A stretch of DNA of 34,545 nucleotides. It comes from Chara braunii (lineage: Eukaryota > Streptophyta > Charophyceae > Charales > Characeae). Both the position numbers and the translations under genes were made by a program. Shown here one piece after another: positions 1 to 9,180 of this stretch; position 1 is the first letter of the stretch; each line of letters starts with the position of its first letter. The stretch covers positions 2,507,255-2,541,799 of the forward strand of contig BFEA01000074.1 of NCBI GenBank assembly GCA_003427395.1. Direction: 5' to 3'. Below the pieces are notes generated by a model. The model worked only from the letters and a program-made list of their open reading frames with translations. It made no database searches and had not been told where the DNA came from.

Positions 1-20
1 AAAAAAAAGAAACGTGGCCG

Positions 21-53
21 AGGCATCTCGGCTAGGCCACGGCCGAGATGCCT
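21..53. repeat. 12-bp perfect inverted repeat
   Basis: The arms at 21-32 and 42-53 are exact reverse complements (aggcatctcggc and gccgagatgcct) around a 9-base loop. The flanks repeat the words ggccg and taggccg, so the first 60 bases form a small cluster of related words. It could be a transposon end or a hairpin cut off by the window edge. Confidence 0.7.
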
Positions 54-2177
54 AGGCCGATGTGCTGGGGGTGGTTATATAGTTAGCACACTGGGTTGTA
101 GATGTGGTAATTTGTTTTTTCGTACACCGGCAGAAACTAGGCTTTTTTTTAACCCTGGAGTTTGCCGAAGGGTCTGTTGGCCCATTTTTTATGCGAATTG
201 AGCGTTACCTTAGGCCGGATTAAGACTACCGGTTGCAGTCATACGCATTGACCGGATGCAGCTGTTTTTAAACAAAATGAGAATGCGACTTTGGTGTGGT
301 CCTGGTGTGGTTCAGTTACGTGTCATAAGATGAAGTAGGAGTTACGTTGGTGACCTGTGAGGTATTCAGACCAGATTAAGAGGTTGGAATGAAGACGGGC
401 TGCTGTCTGGATTCGGTGGCGTTTTTGAGGAAGCATGTACGGAGGTTGGGCTTGGGGCTTTACGACCCGGTACTTAGTATATATGCCCGTGTATTTGGTC
501 ACTTATTAGCTGTAGTAGGGATTAGCTGTTGTCACGTTTTTTCACACATTTTTCGTTTTTATTACGATTAATAGTTGTTGTTTCTCTTAGTTTAGTCTAC
601 GCAAGATATATGGCTAGTATCATTCGCTCTTAGCGACAAGACCCCTGATGATCCTGGTTTGGCGTCCAGGTGAAACCGGTAGGGTCCATCGCCAGACGGA
701 TTCTTCCGTCAGTCGTGATTTCCTTCATATTTTTCGAAACAAGTCGTGTTCGGGTTACTGGTACTACTGCTGTCTTGCTTCATTGCCTCTCTCCCTCCCT
801 CCTTTCTCTTCTCCGTTTCCTTGGTTGTCGGCTTCCTCTCTTGATGGTCTCGTTGTGGTTGTGTTGAAACTCTGCTATCACTTGTCTTTGGTTGACTGAT
901 AGATACGATATGTCTAGGCTACGCCCGCGGCCAGAACTCTGAGTCTCTGAGTCCCTAAGGCCAGGGGCCTAGGGGTCTTTTGCTGTGAAACTTGGCAAAA
1001 CGCGGTATTTTTGCTGGCAAACTACGGGAACCCGACCGGAAACTCTATTTTTGCGAAGGAAACTTTGAACGTACGACATTTTTGCTGCCAAACTTGGAAA
1101 CAGCAATATTTTGAAATTACCCCTTTATTATATTTACACTGTTCCTTATGGCTTCACAACATCACTCGACGATATATTTACACTGTTCCATGTAGTGAGG
1201 GCCCACTTAGGCTGGACCCGTGGGCCGTGGATCAGTCCTCGGTCCCCTATAGTTCAGCCCACTTATTAAATTAAAAAAAAAAAAAAAAAAAAAACACGAG
1301 TTTTGGGCCATCGTGGCACAGGAATGAGGGGACATGTGTTCGGTCCTGTCTTTGGCTGGCAAATGGTCGCCCGGCTCGGTCAAATTTAGGGACCCTACTT
1401 TGACCCTACTTTGGCACTGGGTCCCAAAATTTGACCCTACTTTGGGTCCTTTTGTCCCCAGCCTAAGGAGCAGTTTTCTTTCGGTCTTCTTCCCAACCCC
1501 GGACAATCCCTATATTTTTTGTTGCTTTGACAAACAAGCTCTCGGGTTCTGCCCAAGTCCACCGCGTTAAACTTTTAAGACGTTAACGCAGAAGCGGAAT
1601 CGGTGGGTCCATATGCATTTGCATCAGCGGGGGCTTAGACTCCCTGGGTTTTTTTTGCTGTTTATTGGGGGGGGGGGGTCTGCCGTAGTCTTCCTAGATT
1701 GGATGAAGAGCTTCATGAAGATATACAGAAACCATACGGAAACAGAAACGGAAAAGATTTGATGACGAATTGACGAGTCTCGGCCTCCCTCATCCCGCTT
1801 TTATTGAATGAGTCTTTCGTCCCTTAGGTACGACCAGTTTTGGATCATCCTGGCGCAAAAAATGTTATTCGGTCCTGGCTTTCTCGGGCTACTGGTAGTG
1901 CGCGGCAAAGCTCGGGGAGGCAGAGGACCAGACTACGGCTCGCGTATTTTTGGCCCCTGGAACAGTGTTTCCGGGCTGCTTCAGTCCAAGTAGGAAGGAG
2001 GCCGACGCCTTCGTCTTTCGTCTTTATATCATCGAACCCAACTGTTGTCCTTTGAGTGTGCGGCAAGTGTTCTTGCGACTCCTTTGATTTTGACTTTGAC
2101 TGATAGACCGAGCCAGGCGCGGTAGCGCAGCCAAGGGAGCACCGGGGGTCAGGCACAGGAAGATAAAGCGACGGGCA

Positions 2178-2356
2178 ACGGAAACGGGCGATGAAATTGA
2201 GACGGGGGTGTCTGAGAGCTCCACATGCCCTATGTCGAAGGTATGCTTGTCATTATGTTAAAGACGAGGAACGGAAACAGGCGGCGAAATTGAGACGGGG
2301 GTGTTTGAGAGCTCCACATGCCCTATGTCGAAGGTATGCTTGTCATTATGTTAAAG
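2178..2356. repeat. 93-bp tandem duplication, about 1.9 copies
   Basis: Positions 2178-2270 recur at 2271-2356 with a constant offset of 93 and only a few substitutions (for example gat versus ggc near 2191/2284 and tct versus ttt near 2211/2304). As 93 is a multiple of three, the duplication is in frame in the plus-strand ORF that spans it, but the peptide has no recognisable feature. This looks like a simple recent duplication. Confidence 0.9.
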
Positions 2357-3575
2357 TGTTCGACTGCAATTGCGGTCTGACGTAAATGAATCTGACAGCA
2401 ATCATGTCGAGAGCCGAGTATGTCGTTATTCGGGTGTAGAGGGTAGTTTCTTCGATTTCCTATTTATTAATTCAGAATTTTCAGTTTTCTTTTTTAAATT
2501 TTTGCGGAAAATTGGTTCATATTGTTGGAATAACCCCTTGGACCAAATTTGTTTGGTTTACTTTTTCCGTCGTTTTGACACCTTGGACGGGGCGGACGGA
2601 GGCAGTTAGAGGCCAGAACAGAACGTAACAGCAAAGAAAAACGAAATAAAACAAAATTAAATATTTAATTTTTATATAATTTCGTGTAAAATATCGTAAA
2701 AAGGATTAAGACAAAGTGTTCCGTCAAAGTTTTTGCAGATTTTGAGTGAAGTTAATGGGAAAAATTTGGGACGAAACGAGTTTTGGAGGAGAGCGTGCGG
2801 TTGCGCGCAAAGCTCTCAAAAACCTAGTTAGTTAAGCCCTAATTAGGGGAAATGCTAATTAGGGGAAGTCTTATTCAGGGTTTTGGGGTTGGATAATAAC
2901 CTCGAAGAGGAAGGATAATATACAGGAAATACTCTGCCTTTTGTTTTCTTCGGCGTTCTCTTTTTTTTTATAATTAATTTAAAGAAAATACTAAAAATAA
3001 TAAAAAAATAATAATTAAATCTTGTTTTATTTCATTTTTATATTCAGGCGTTTTTTCTTTCGGGTTATTGAGTTAGGGGCGGGAGCCCCCAACCCCATCC
3101 CAACGGGGGGAGGGGAAATACTGCCAAAATTTTCTTGACATTTTGTATATTATTTCGGATTAATTAGGAAATAAGTAGAGAAAATAGTCAAAAAGTGGTT
3201 AAAAATTAAAAAAAATATATGATATTTTTTATCTTTTTCTATACTCCTTCGGCGGCTATTTTGAGGCCTTCGGCCACACCCCATCCCCATGGGGGTAGGC
3301 GAAGTGCCGCCAAAATTTTTTAAAATCTGTCGGGGACCCTTGGAGTCTATCAATTTCACCTAAAGACATATACAAGGAATATAACTATATGTAAAATAAG
3401 AAGGAGGGTGTAACTTACGTAAACGTAGTTTTTGTAAATTAAATACAGTTAAATACAGAAAAATTTCCTAGGTAGGAAAAGGGGAAGGGAATTGGAGTAG
3501 AAAAAGAATACGGTTGTTCCCTTACCCCCTCTTAAGGGTTGGGACCAGTAACGGGCATTCTTCCTAATTAAATTT

Positions 3576-3616
3576 TATTTATTTGGTATTTATTTAATAT
3601 AAATTCCAAATAAATA
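3576..3616. repeat. 11-bp inverted repeat in A/T-rich DNA
   Basis: tatttatttgg at 3576-3586 is the exact reverse complement of ccaaataaata at 3606-3616, with 19 bases between. In such A/T-rich DNA this may be chance or a cruciform-prone site. Confidence 0.6.
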
Positions 3617-3646
3617 GTTAGCGGGCAGCGGAAAGAGAAACGGAAA

Positions 3647-3756
3647 GTAGGTTTTTGAAGATTAAAAGTAATTGCTGCAACACTCTCTGGGGGAGACCTT
3701 GTATGCCCCTAGGCAGTGGTGGAGGGCCAGTAGGTTCTTGTATATTAAAAGTAATT
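3647..3756. repeat. 27-bp imperfect direct repeat, 83 bp apart
   Basis: 3647-3673 and 3730-3756 share a gtaggtt...attaaaagtaatt pattern with a few mismatches. The 56 bases between are more G/C-rich. This may be a decayed tandem duplication. Confidence 0.55.
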
Positions 3757-4161
3757 TTTATTAATTTAAAATAATTAAAATTTCTTAAAAAAATATTAAA
3801 ATGGCGTAGAAAAATAGCGGGAAAAGGGTTAAGGCCTCCTAATTTGGGTACTTAGATAGAGGGTTGACATCACTCAGGAGGGGTGACCGGAACAGTCGCA
3901 GGCAGCGTTCCCTCGAACGGCTTGTATTTGAGGGAACTCGACTATAGGGCCTGTTTGCCTTGTTTAGGGCCGGGATTCCGCCGGTGGTATTATAGGAGAC
4001 TCTTGGGAAAGATAGGAGATAGCTCGACAACGTAAAATCGGGGTTCCCAACGAAGGGAGGCGAAGCGGTACCAAATTTTTCCTAGAAAGGACAGTTTTTT
4101 TTACTATCTTTCACCTTCTCTATCCTTCCCTCTTACTACGTTCTCTCTAGCCATCAGTTGG

Positions 4162-5180
4162 ATGTGGCCGCAAGCGCAAGTAGAGGTCTATGAGGCCAGC
4201 AGCGCTTGGGACGTGGAGCCCCCTGAACTCATAGAAGGGGATCTGGTGGAGCTCACGATTCCTGCGCGCAGCATCCGATATGCTGACGGCCAGTTTGCGT
4301 GGAGGTCCATAGTCTTGTCTGCGGACGTGTGGCTTTGAACGCACAGAGAGCACCGCGGCCTGGACAAGGAGCGGGTGTAGTGAGAGCCTACCTGTACTTA
4401 GGACCGGACGCGGTCAAGAAGGCCGTGCTGAACCTCGTGACGACAGAGACTAGTGACGCGGTTAGCAGGGCCCTACGCTACGTGAGGGATGAGGTCGCCG
4501 CCTTTCGAGCGGAGGACTCGAGCGACCTGTTGACATTACTTCACGGGCGCCCTCCTCTTGATATCACGAGCGAGCTCGTGGTGGCGCGAGATCGGTTTTT
4601 TCCATACAGCGTTCGGAGTCTGCGGGCGATAGTCCCTGCGTTCGTTGTAGAGGGTATCTTTGAAGGTATTGGCGGAGTGGTCGAGGCATACTTAACCTAT
4701 CAGGATCTCAAGGTCCTCGCGAGAGGGCCTGACGACCTCGACTACCTCTATTATTCGCTTGCGACCGGCGGGCCTCGTTAGGGTGACGAGAGGGTTCAGC
4801 TTATAGAGCTGATCCGATCGATAGACGGCGAGTGGCCCCAGTCTCCGTGCGATTGGGATTGGCTAGACCGTGAGATTCGAGCAGGCCCCGAGTACGTGAC
4901 TTGCATCGGGTGGCTCTTCTCAGTTGACTGGGGAAGCTGGTGGAGTGAGGACGCTGGGCGACCTCTGATATACGGCTATCAGTTGGCGGAGTACTACGAG
5001 GTTATAGGACAGACGCCATACCTCGTCGAGGACGAGTTTGACAACGAGGGATGGGAGCGAGACGACGACGAGGACGCCTGGGAGGCAGACTGGGTTGACC
5101 CAGAGAGTGAGGTTGACGAGGAGGAGATCGACGTTACGGACACCCATTTCCCCAGGATAGGAGTAGTAGTTCGGGCATAG
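4162..5180 (+). pseudogene. Broken upstream copy of the acidic-tail protein
   Basis: The frame starts at ATG 4162 and stops at TGA 4336. The same protein continues one frame over through 5180, with a further in-frame TAG at 4779. The evidence that these pieces were one gene is collinear similarity to the intact neighbour at 5258-6304: the early segment with IPARS and LSADVWL matches LPARG and LALDVHL; AIVPAFVVEG matches RVTLPCFVAG; VQLIELIRSI just after the TAG matches LQLIEFLRDI; and both end in an EYY motif and a D/E-rich tail. The copies are far from identical, so the duplication is old. Function and family are unrecognised. The longest uninterrupted piece (from 4299) begins at a GTG and is not a true start. 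The damage is one frameshift near 4330 and one nonsense codon. Confidence 0.75.
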
Positions 5181-5257
5181 GAGGCGGAGGAGCACATTAG
5201 GTGCGACGATTGAGTGAGCTTAGCGACTGATATCGACCGATAGTGGAGAGCGATTCG

Positions 5258-6304
5258 ATGGTAGAGCAGGTCAGTGGAGTGGAGCTTCAGATCGACGACG
5301 CCAGATGGCCTAGACCTCCAGATACAGTAGCGCCAGGCAGGGTGGTGTTAGATCTGCCGGCCAGAGGGGTTTTCGCGGATGCGATAGTGAGCCGATGGTC
5401 CTCGACGGTGTTAGCCCTAGACGTACACTTGTGGACGTACGTCATCGAGACATTCGAGCTGGACAGTCAGAGGTGGCGACGACCTGGCACGACTAGTATA
5501 GAGGTAGTGGGGCACATCTACTACTCGCCGGAGGTGCTAGCAACGGTCTATTTTCACGGCCTCGTGCACGATCATTGGCGAGAGGAGCAGACCGTGAGGA
5601 GGATTTTACTGGCTCGAGCGGACTCCGCGCGCGGCGAGGTAGAGCGGTTGCACGGGGAAGTTCGGAGAGTGACGACGACCTTCAGGATTGGAGGACACTT
5701 CCCATATCCTAGCATTCGACTGCGTGTCACACTTCCATGCTTCGTGGCGGGGGAGCTTTGGGGACTGAGGCGTCTGGGTGAGATCTACTTTGCGGCTCTT
5801 GACTTGGACGGCCTCTGCCGAGGATACGATGATAGGGACTGGGTGCTGTATGCGCAGTTTGTAGCGGGGCCGTTTGTAGGCGAGCGAGGGCTCCAGTTGA
5901 TCGAGTTCCTGCGGGACATTGTACCTACCGGGAGCCCTGACCTATACTCTCTGTACCAGCCCCTAGCTTTCTGGACGGCACTAGAAAGAGAGGCTCAGAG
6001 GCCTACAAATCAATTAGTTGGAGTCGGACAGCTGTTAGCCGAGACTCGTGAGGAGAGGCCGGGCCATCTCATCTCGACCGGGGAGGTTGAGGAGTATTAC
6101 CGGCAAGTATATCTAGAGGCTGACGATCTTGCATGGTACGCTGAGGATCGGGATTGGGAGGACTTCGATGACGTAGACCCCCAGGACGACGAGGACGAGG
6201 GCTGGGGACATCTCCTTCAGGCCGAGGGACAGGAGGATATCCCATGGGGCCAGAGGGTAGATGAAGACGGAGACGAGGATATGTCAGATGCTCGAGACGA
6301 CTAG
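5258..6304 (+). CDS. Uncharacterised acidic-tail protein, about 348 aa
   Basis: This is the longest intact frame in the 4-9 kb block. An in-frame GTG lies at 5243, but ATG 5258 is the first eukaryotic start. The body mixes hydrophobic beta-like stretches with Arg-rich segments. The last 60 or so residues are strongly acidic (DFDDVDPQDDEDEGWG, then DEDGDEDMSDARDD). There is no signal peptide, membrane segment or known catalytic motif. It is a diverged paralogue of the broken copy immediately upstream (4162-5180), so the pair arose by tandem duplication. The intact length and preserved similarity suggest it was under selection for some time. It may be an accessory protein of the downstream retroelement or of another element; a host gene is also possible. 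I do not recognise the family. Confidence 0.6.
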   Translation: MVEQVSGVELQIDDARWPRPPDTVAPGRVVLDLPARGVFADAIVSRWSSTVLALDVHLWTYVIETFELDSQRWRRPGTTSIEVVGHIYYSPEVLATVYFHGLVHDHWREEQTVRRILLARADSARGEVERLHGEVRRVTTTFRIGGHFPYPSIRLRVTLPCFVAGELWGLRRLGEIYFAALDLDGLCRGYDDRDWVLYAQFVAGPFVGERGLQLIEFLRDIVPTGSPDLYSLYQPLAFWTALEREAQRPTNQLVGVGQLLAETREERPGHLISTGEVEEYYRQVYLEADDLAWYAEDRDWEDFDDVDPQDDEDEGWGHLLQAEGQEDIPWGQRVDEDGDEDMSDARDD

Positions 6305-6405
6305 AGGCAGGGCATATCCGGGTGTGGCTTAGAAAAGGGAGTAGTAGAGAGACGGTAAGTAGATATCTTTAGGCGAGACGAGAGTGGCAGTAAGAGCAGG
6401 AAGGG

Positions 6406-6642
6406 ATGGCGAACAGGGATACACTAAGGGTGACTGTTTTCCTACGACGAGATAGGACGGGCGGCTGGGAAGGAGAGGCGTTCGATATTGTTGAGCGACA
6501 GATCAGACTTATGACGGAGCACGCCCTGGAGATACGGAGAAGCCAGAGATACGTCGGGTTTACTATCTACTACCTTGGAGCAGATGGGAGAGCGCACAAC
6601 ACCTACTCGACCATACTGGACCTGAGTGGGAGAGTTGTCTAA
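6406..6642 (+). CDS. Small uncharacterised protein, 78 aa
   Basis: The frame opens at ATG 6406 about 100 bases after the acidic-tail gene. It begins with an LRVTVFLRR strand-like segment, then an amphipathic charged helix, then a VGFTIYYLG strand, which suggests a small alpha/beta fold. The product at 7449-7730 has a loosely similar plan (TVTVLLRT, charged helix, ending in ARARV) and might be a distant relative, but the similarity is too weak to claim. Same strand and similar codon use as its neighbours. Function unknown. Confidence 0.4.
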   Translation: MANRDTLRVTVFLRRDRTGGWEGEAFDIVERQIRLMTEHALEIRRSQRYVGFTIYYLGADGRAHNTYSTILDLSGRVV

Positions 6643-6714
6643 GGAGTTAGCAACGTCGAGAGATAGGGAGTGTCGAAGGGAGTAGGGTGACACAAATCGA
6701 GTGGCAAAGTGGAG

Positions 6715-7445
6715 ATGAGGAGTGACTCGGCGGCTTGGCTAGCTTATGTCCTCTCACGAGAGTCCGAATCCTATAGCGTGAGGAAACTTGTAAGACCCAG
6801 AGAGACGGTTATTGGATACGATATTCCTCTTCCTATGGGGTTAGAGGAGACTGGCTGTGTCCCGATACGTTACCTTGGGACGTGGCTGGCAGAGGGACTT
6901 TTCCTTTGGACGGTGATACTAAAAGATAGACGACCCAAAATGACTCATGACCTAGAAGGGTTCGGACATCTGATAACGGGCAAAGCTCATGATTTAGACA
7001 TAGGACTGACACTCGCAGGGGCTAGTAGGGCTTGGTGGAGAAACGAGTCGTTGGCCCGAGTGATCGTTAATCAGCAACTGGCGAGACTCTCTGAAGGAAG
7101 GTCGTATTAGAGTTGCCTGGTATACGGACCTCCGCATCCGACCCACTACCCGAGAGAGGGTTGGCGATTTGGACTTCCTGCGTCCGTGATAGGGCAGGCC
7201 TATAGGAGCGTAGATCGTCTGAGTATAGCAGTCGACCACACACCTTACGCGCTTTGGGAGGGCTTAAGCATACTATGCCATTTGTGTGAGGTGGGGGCCA
7301 CCCAGCAGAGAGCAGCTTTACGACATCATAGACGTTACTTCCTGGGTGGACTGTCTGAGGTCAGTCGATCTGATTAAGGAGACGAGCGGAGATAGATTAC
7401 GTGGGGCTAGAGGATGTGAGGTTTCTCTTCGAGGCCGCAGCTTAG
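6715..7445 (+). pseudogene. Uncharacterised protein broken by one stop and two frameshifts
   Basis: The frame opens at ATG 6715 (an in-frame GTG lies at 6709). It reads to a TAG at 7108-7110, then stays open in the same frame with protein-like sequence (REGWRFGLPASVIGQAY). Near 7290 the plausible reading moves to the next frame (EQLYDIIDVTSWVDCL), and near 7385 to the third (DYVGLEDVRFLFEAAA), ending at TAG 7443-7445. This stop is only three bases before the next gene's ATG. The judgement that these pieces are one gene rests on composition and end-to-end placement, not on a homologue, so the exact shift points are uncertain. No known domain is visible. Confidence 0.45.
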
Positions 7446-7448
7446 GGA

Positions 7449-7730
7449 ATGCCGGGAAGGACGACAACTGTGATGCGCGTAGATAAGCAACTGGTAAGCA
7501 CAGGGTACACTGTGACGGTACTTCTCCGAACGTACATAGATGAGGACTTGACGGTGAGGGAGTGCCGACTACGAGCCAGGGATTTGATCCACGAGCATAC
7601 AACTGATGTACTGGCGCAGGTGACCTTCCAGACCTCGATTGCCTATGATGTGATGATATGGTCTCATGGTTATATGCGCGCGGAACACTACCACGATGAG
7701 ACGGTAGCGGAGGCTAGAGCAAGGGTGTGA
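7449..7730 (+). CDS. Small uncharacterised protein, 93 aa
   Basis: ATG 7449 lies three bases after the stop of the broken frame upstream. The product starts with a short basic segment and a TVTVLLRTY strand, then a charged helix (RECRLRARDLIHEH) and a second strand pair (FQTSIAYDVMIWS). It has no Cys cluster, signal peptide or known motif. Such tight spacing is unusual for independent host genes and more like the compact coding of a virus or transposon. Function unknown. Confidence 0.45.
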   Translation: MPGRTTTVMRVDKQLVSTGYTVTVLLRTYIDEDLTVRECRLRARDLIHEHTTDVLAQVTFQTSIAYDVMIWSHGYMRAEHYHDETVAEARARV

Positions 7731-7760
7731 GGATGAGATGGAAGGAGATGTGGACTGAGT

Positions 7761-7982
7761 ATGGAAGAGGAGAGTGAGGCGGTCCGAAGAGTGAGAAAAC
7801 GCATTAAAGAACCATTCTTGAACCAGGTAAAGGAGTTAGGGAACAAGATAAGGGAGATCGAGTCGAGCCAGGACGAACGCAAGTTGCGTAGGGTTGAGCT
7901 CGCGACGAAAGAGTTAGGGAGTTTGTTCAGGGAGGATAGAGAGATTATCCAGGCGTGGAGATCAGACTTCTGGAAAGAGTAA
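7761..7982 (+). CDS. Small charged helical protein, 73 aa
   Basis: The frame from ATG 7761 is almost entirely Lys/Arg/Glu-rich with regularly spaced Leu, Ile and Val (for example FLNQVKELGNKIREIE), as expected for one long helix or coiled coil. It ends in WRSDFWKE. It starts 30 bases after the preceding stop. It might be an oligomerisation or nucleic-acid-binding accessory protein; composition alone cannot decide. Charged low-complexity frames can also arise by chance in purine-rich DNA. Confidence 0.35.
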   Translation: MEEESEAVRRVRKRIKEPFLNQVKELGNKIREIESSQDERKLRRVELATKELGSLFREDREIIQAWRSDFWKE

Positions 7983-8075
7983 GGCAAGGAACCTGTCGCG
8001 CGAGGGAGCTAGGAAAAAGTCTGTAGAGGACGTAGCAACAGAGGACAAGGTAACGAAGGGAGATAGCAACAAGAC

Positions 8076-8252
8076 ATGAGCGAGACTGCCCTACGCACTA
8101 CGGAAAGGTACTCGTTGCATGTGGTAGGGAGACTGGACGGACCATTGGTGTTAGTGATCGCAGAGCTCCAGCTCCATACCAGGTTGTATATAGTTGAGGA
8201 GGCAGAGTATGTTCGCCGTGCATTGCGTGAGGTTAGGGGAACAGGACTTTGA
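8076..8252 (+). CDS. Small uncharacterised protein, 58 aa
   Basis: ATG 8076 opens a frame ending at TGA 8250-8252. The product has a strand-rich start (YSLHVVGRLDGPLVLVIAEL) and a C-terminal charged helix (EEAEYVRRALREVRG). Its size and order of elements resemble the other small frames of the block. The preceding 93 bases are purine-rich with no convincing frame. No family recognised. Confidence 0.3.
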   Translation: MSETALRTTERYSLHVVGRLDGPLVLVIAELQLHTRLYIVEEAEYVRRALREVRGTGL

Positions 8253-8294
8253 ATCGGAGTGGAAGGAGGACGAAGGATAAAATACGTATTGTGA

Positions 8295-8756
8295 GTAGCA
8301 CCTTTTGAAGAACGGTCTCAGATAAGGGCATGGTACGAGACGACCAGAGAGGGTGAGAGGCTGAAGATAAGTGAAGCCAGGAAAGCTGGAGAGCTAGGGA
8401 GAGTTGTAGTAGACGGAGCAATACTCAGGGTGCTAGCCGCTCACGACCGATACTATAGGGAATCGATAAAGACTTTAGAGGTCATAAAGGATAGTGGAGA
8501 TGAGGAGGATTTTGAGACGTTCTATGATATATTGGAGTTGTCGGCAATGAGACTACGAGCAACTATAGCACTGACTACCCTCAGATACTAGACAGGTGAC
8601 CTTATAGCTGTCTGGGAGTTAGAGAAGGAAAAATAGAAATTGAAAGCTCTTGGAAAGATAGTGGAGGTCAGTAAGGTCAGAGGGGCCGCTTTAGATGGCA
8701 GTAGGAGGAGAGTTTCCTCCTTTTGCGGGCTACCCGATTCAGAACGGACTAGATGA
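8295..8756 (+). pseudogene. Decayed helical protein with two internal TAG codons
   Basis: After a TGA at 8292 the frame is open with protein-like, helix-rich sequence (RSQIRAWYETTREGERL; ILRVLAAHDRYYRESIKTL). It meets TAG at 8589 and again at 8634 and ends at TGA 8754. There is no in-frame ATG near the 5' end, so the start is lost or lies in another frame. Both TAGs could derive from CAG by a C-to-T change. The last 60 bases overlap the start of the next frame (ATG 8695). No domain recognised. Confidence 0.4.
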
Positions 8757-9021
8757 TCTAGCAAGGAGGACGGAGATAGACGCTCGAGGACTTTTGAGGA
8801 GTGCGAGTCGGGAGACATTAGTTAGGCTTGGGACTGCGATCTGCAGCAGGAGTAGAGATCCTGTCACGGGAGTAGTGCAGATCAGGAGAGGCGCGACCTT
8901 GTTGGCAGAGCCCGAGAGAAAGGTTTACATAGACACCGGGATTCTTGGGATAAAAGGAGAGCACGAGGTCCGCGACTGGAACGGAGTACTGTTGGCGGTA
9001 ATCAGAGCAGTCGAGGGCTAG
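8695..9021 (+). CDS. Small uncharacterised protein, 108 aa
   Basis: The frame runs from ATG 8695 to TAG 9019-9021. The first third is Arg-rich and helical (DDLARRTEIDARGLLRSAS). The rest looks like a small beta-rich fold (VVQIRRGATLLAEPERKVY, then VLLAVIRAVEG). It is the last frame before the 50-bp repeat and the gag start at 9181. The product carries no protease, zinc-binding or membrane signature. It may be an accessory protein of the retroelement or part of an unrelated insertion. Confidence 0.4.
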   Translation: MAVGGEFPPFAGYPIQNGLDDLARRTEIDARGLLRSASRETLVRLGTAICSRSRDPVTGVVQIRRGATLLAEPERKVYIDTGILGIKGEHEVRDWNGVLLAVIRAVEG

Positions 9022-9058
9022 GACTGGAGACGAGCGCGAACCGTGATAAGTAAACAAG

Positions 9059-9152
9059 TCCGGGCTGCTGCAACTGTCATAGGTACGGGCTGCGAGTTCT
9101 GTCCCAGGTTCGGGCTACTGCAACTGTCATAGGTCCGGGCTGTAACGCCCGG
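9059..9152. repeat. 50-bp tandem repeat, about 1.9 copies, before gag
   Basis: The unit containing ctgcaactgtcataggt and cgggctg begins at about 9059 and again at about 9109 (offset 50). It lies just upstream of the gag start, where leader, packaging or primer-binding sequence would be expected in an LTR element. No convincing tRNA-complementary primer-binding site was identified. Confidence 0.7.
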
Positions 9153-9180
9153 CGAGCCCAACTACAGCTTCTGGTAGCCT

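Larger units (their letters stand above)
3075..4080. repeat. Three dispersed copies of a C/G-block plus ccaaaattt motif
   Basis: Related segments sit at about 3075-3133, 3271-3320 and 4039-4080. Each has a C-run and G-run pair able to fold back, then a gaa/gaag word, then (g)ccaaaattt. The copies differ by substitutions and small indels. They may be a short mobile hairpin element or relics of a longer repeat; alignment was by eye only. Confidence 0.45.
1..4161. other. Gene-poor, low-complexity flank
   Basis: No reading frame here looks like a protein by composition or recognisable motif; the open frames are short and rich in chance residues. The stretch holds a run of 22 A (1273-1294), a run of 12 G (1667-1678), three copies of an 11-12-base gaccctacttt motif at 1391-1443, and strongly A/T-rich DNA at 2640-3060 and 3540-3800. 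A 12-bp perfect palindrome lies at 2837-2848. It could contain the 5' LTR or leader of the retroelement downstream, but no matching copy was found after the element. Confidence 0.6.

Noticed and set aside
1207-1506. Minus-strand frame with a long Phe run
   Set aside because: Created by the 22-base A tract; no protein-like sequence on either side.
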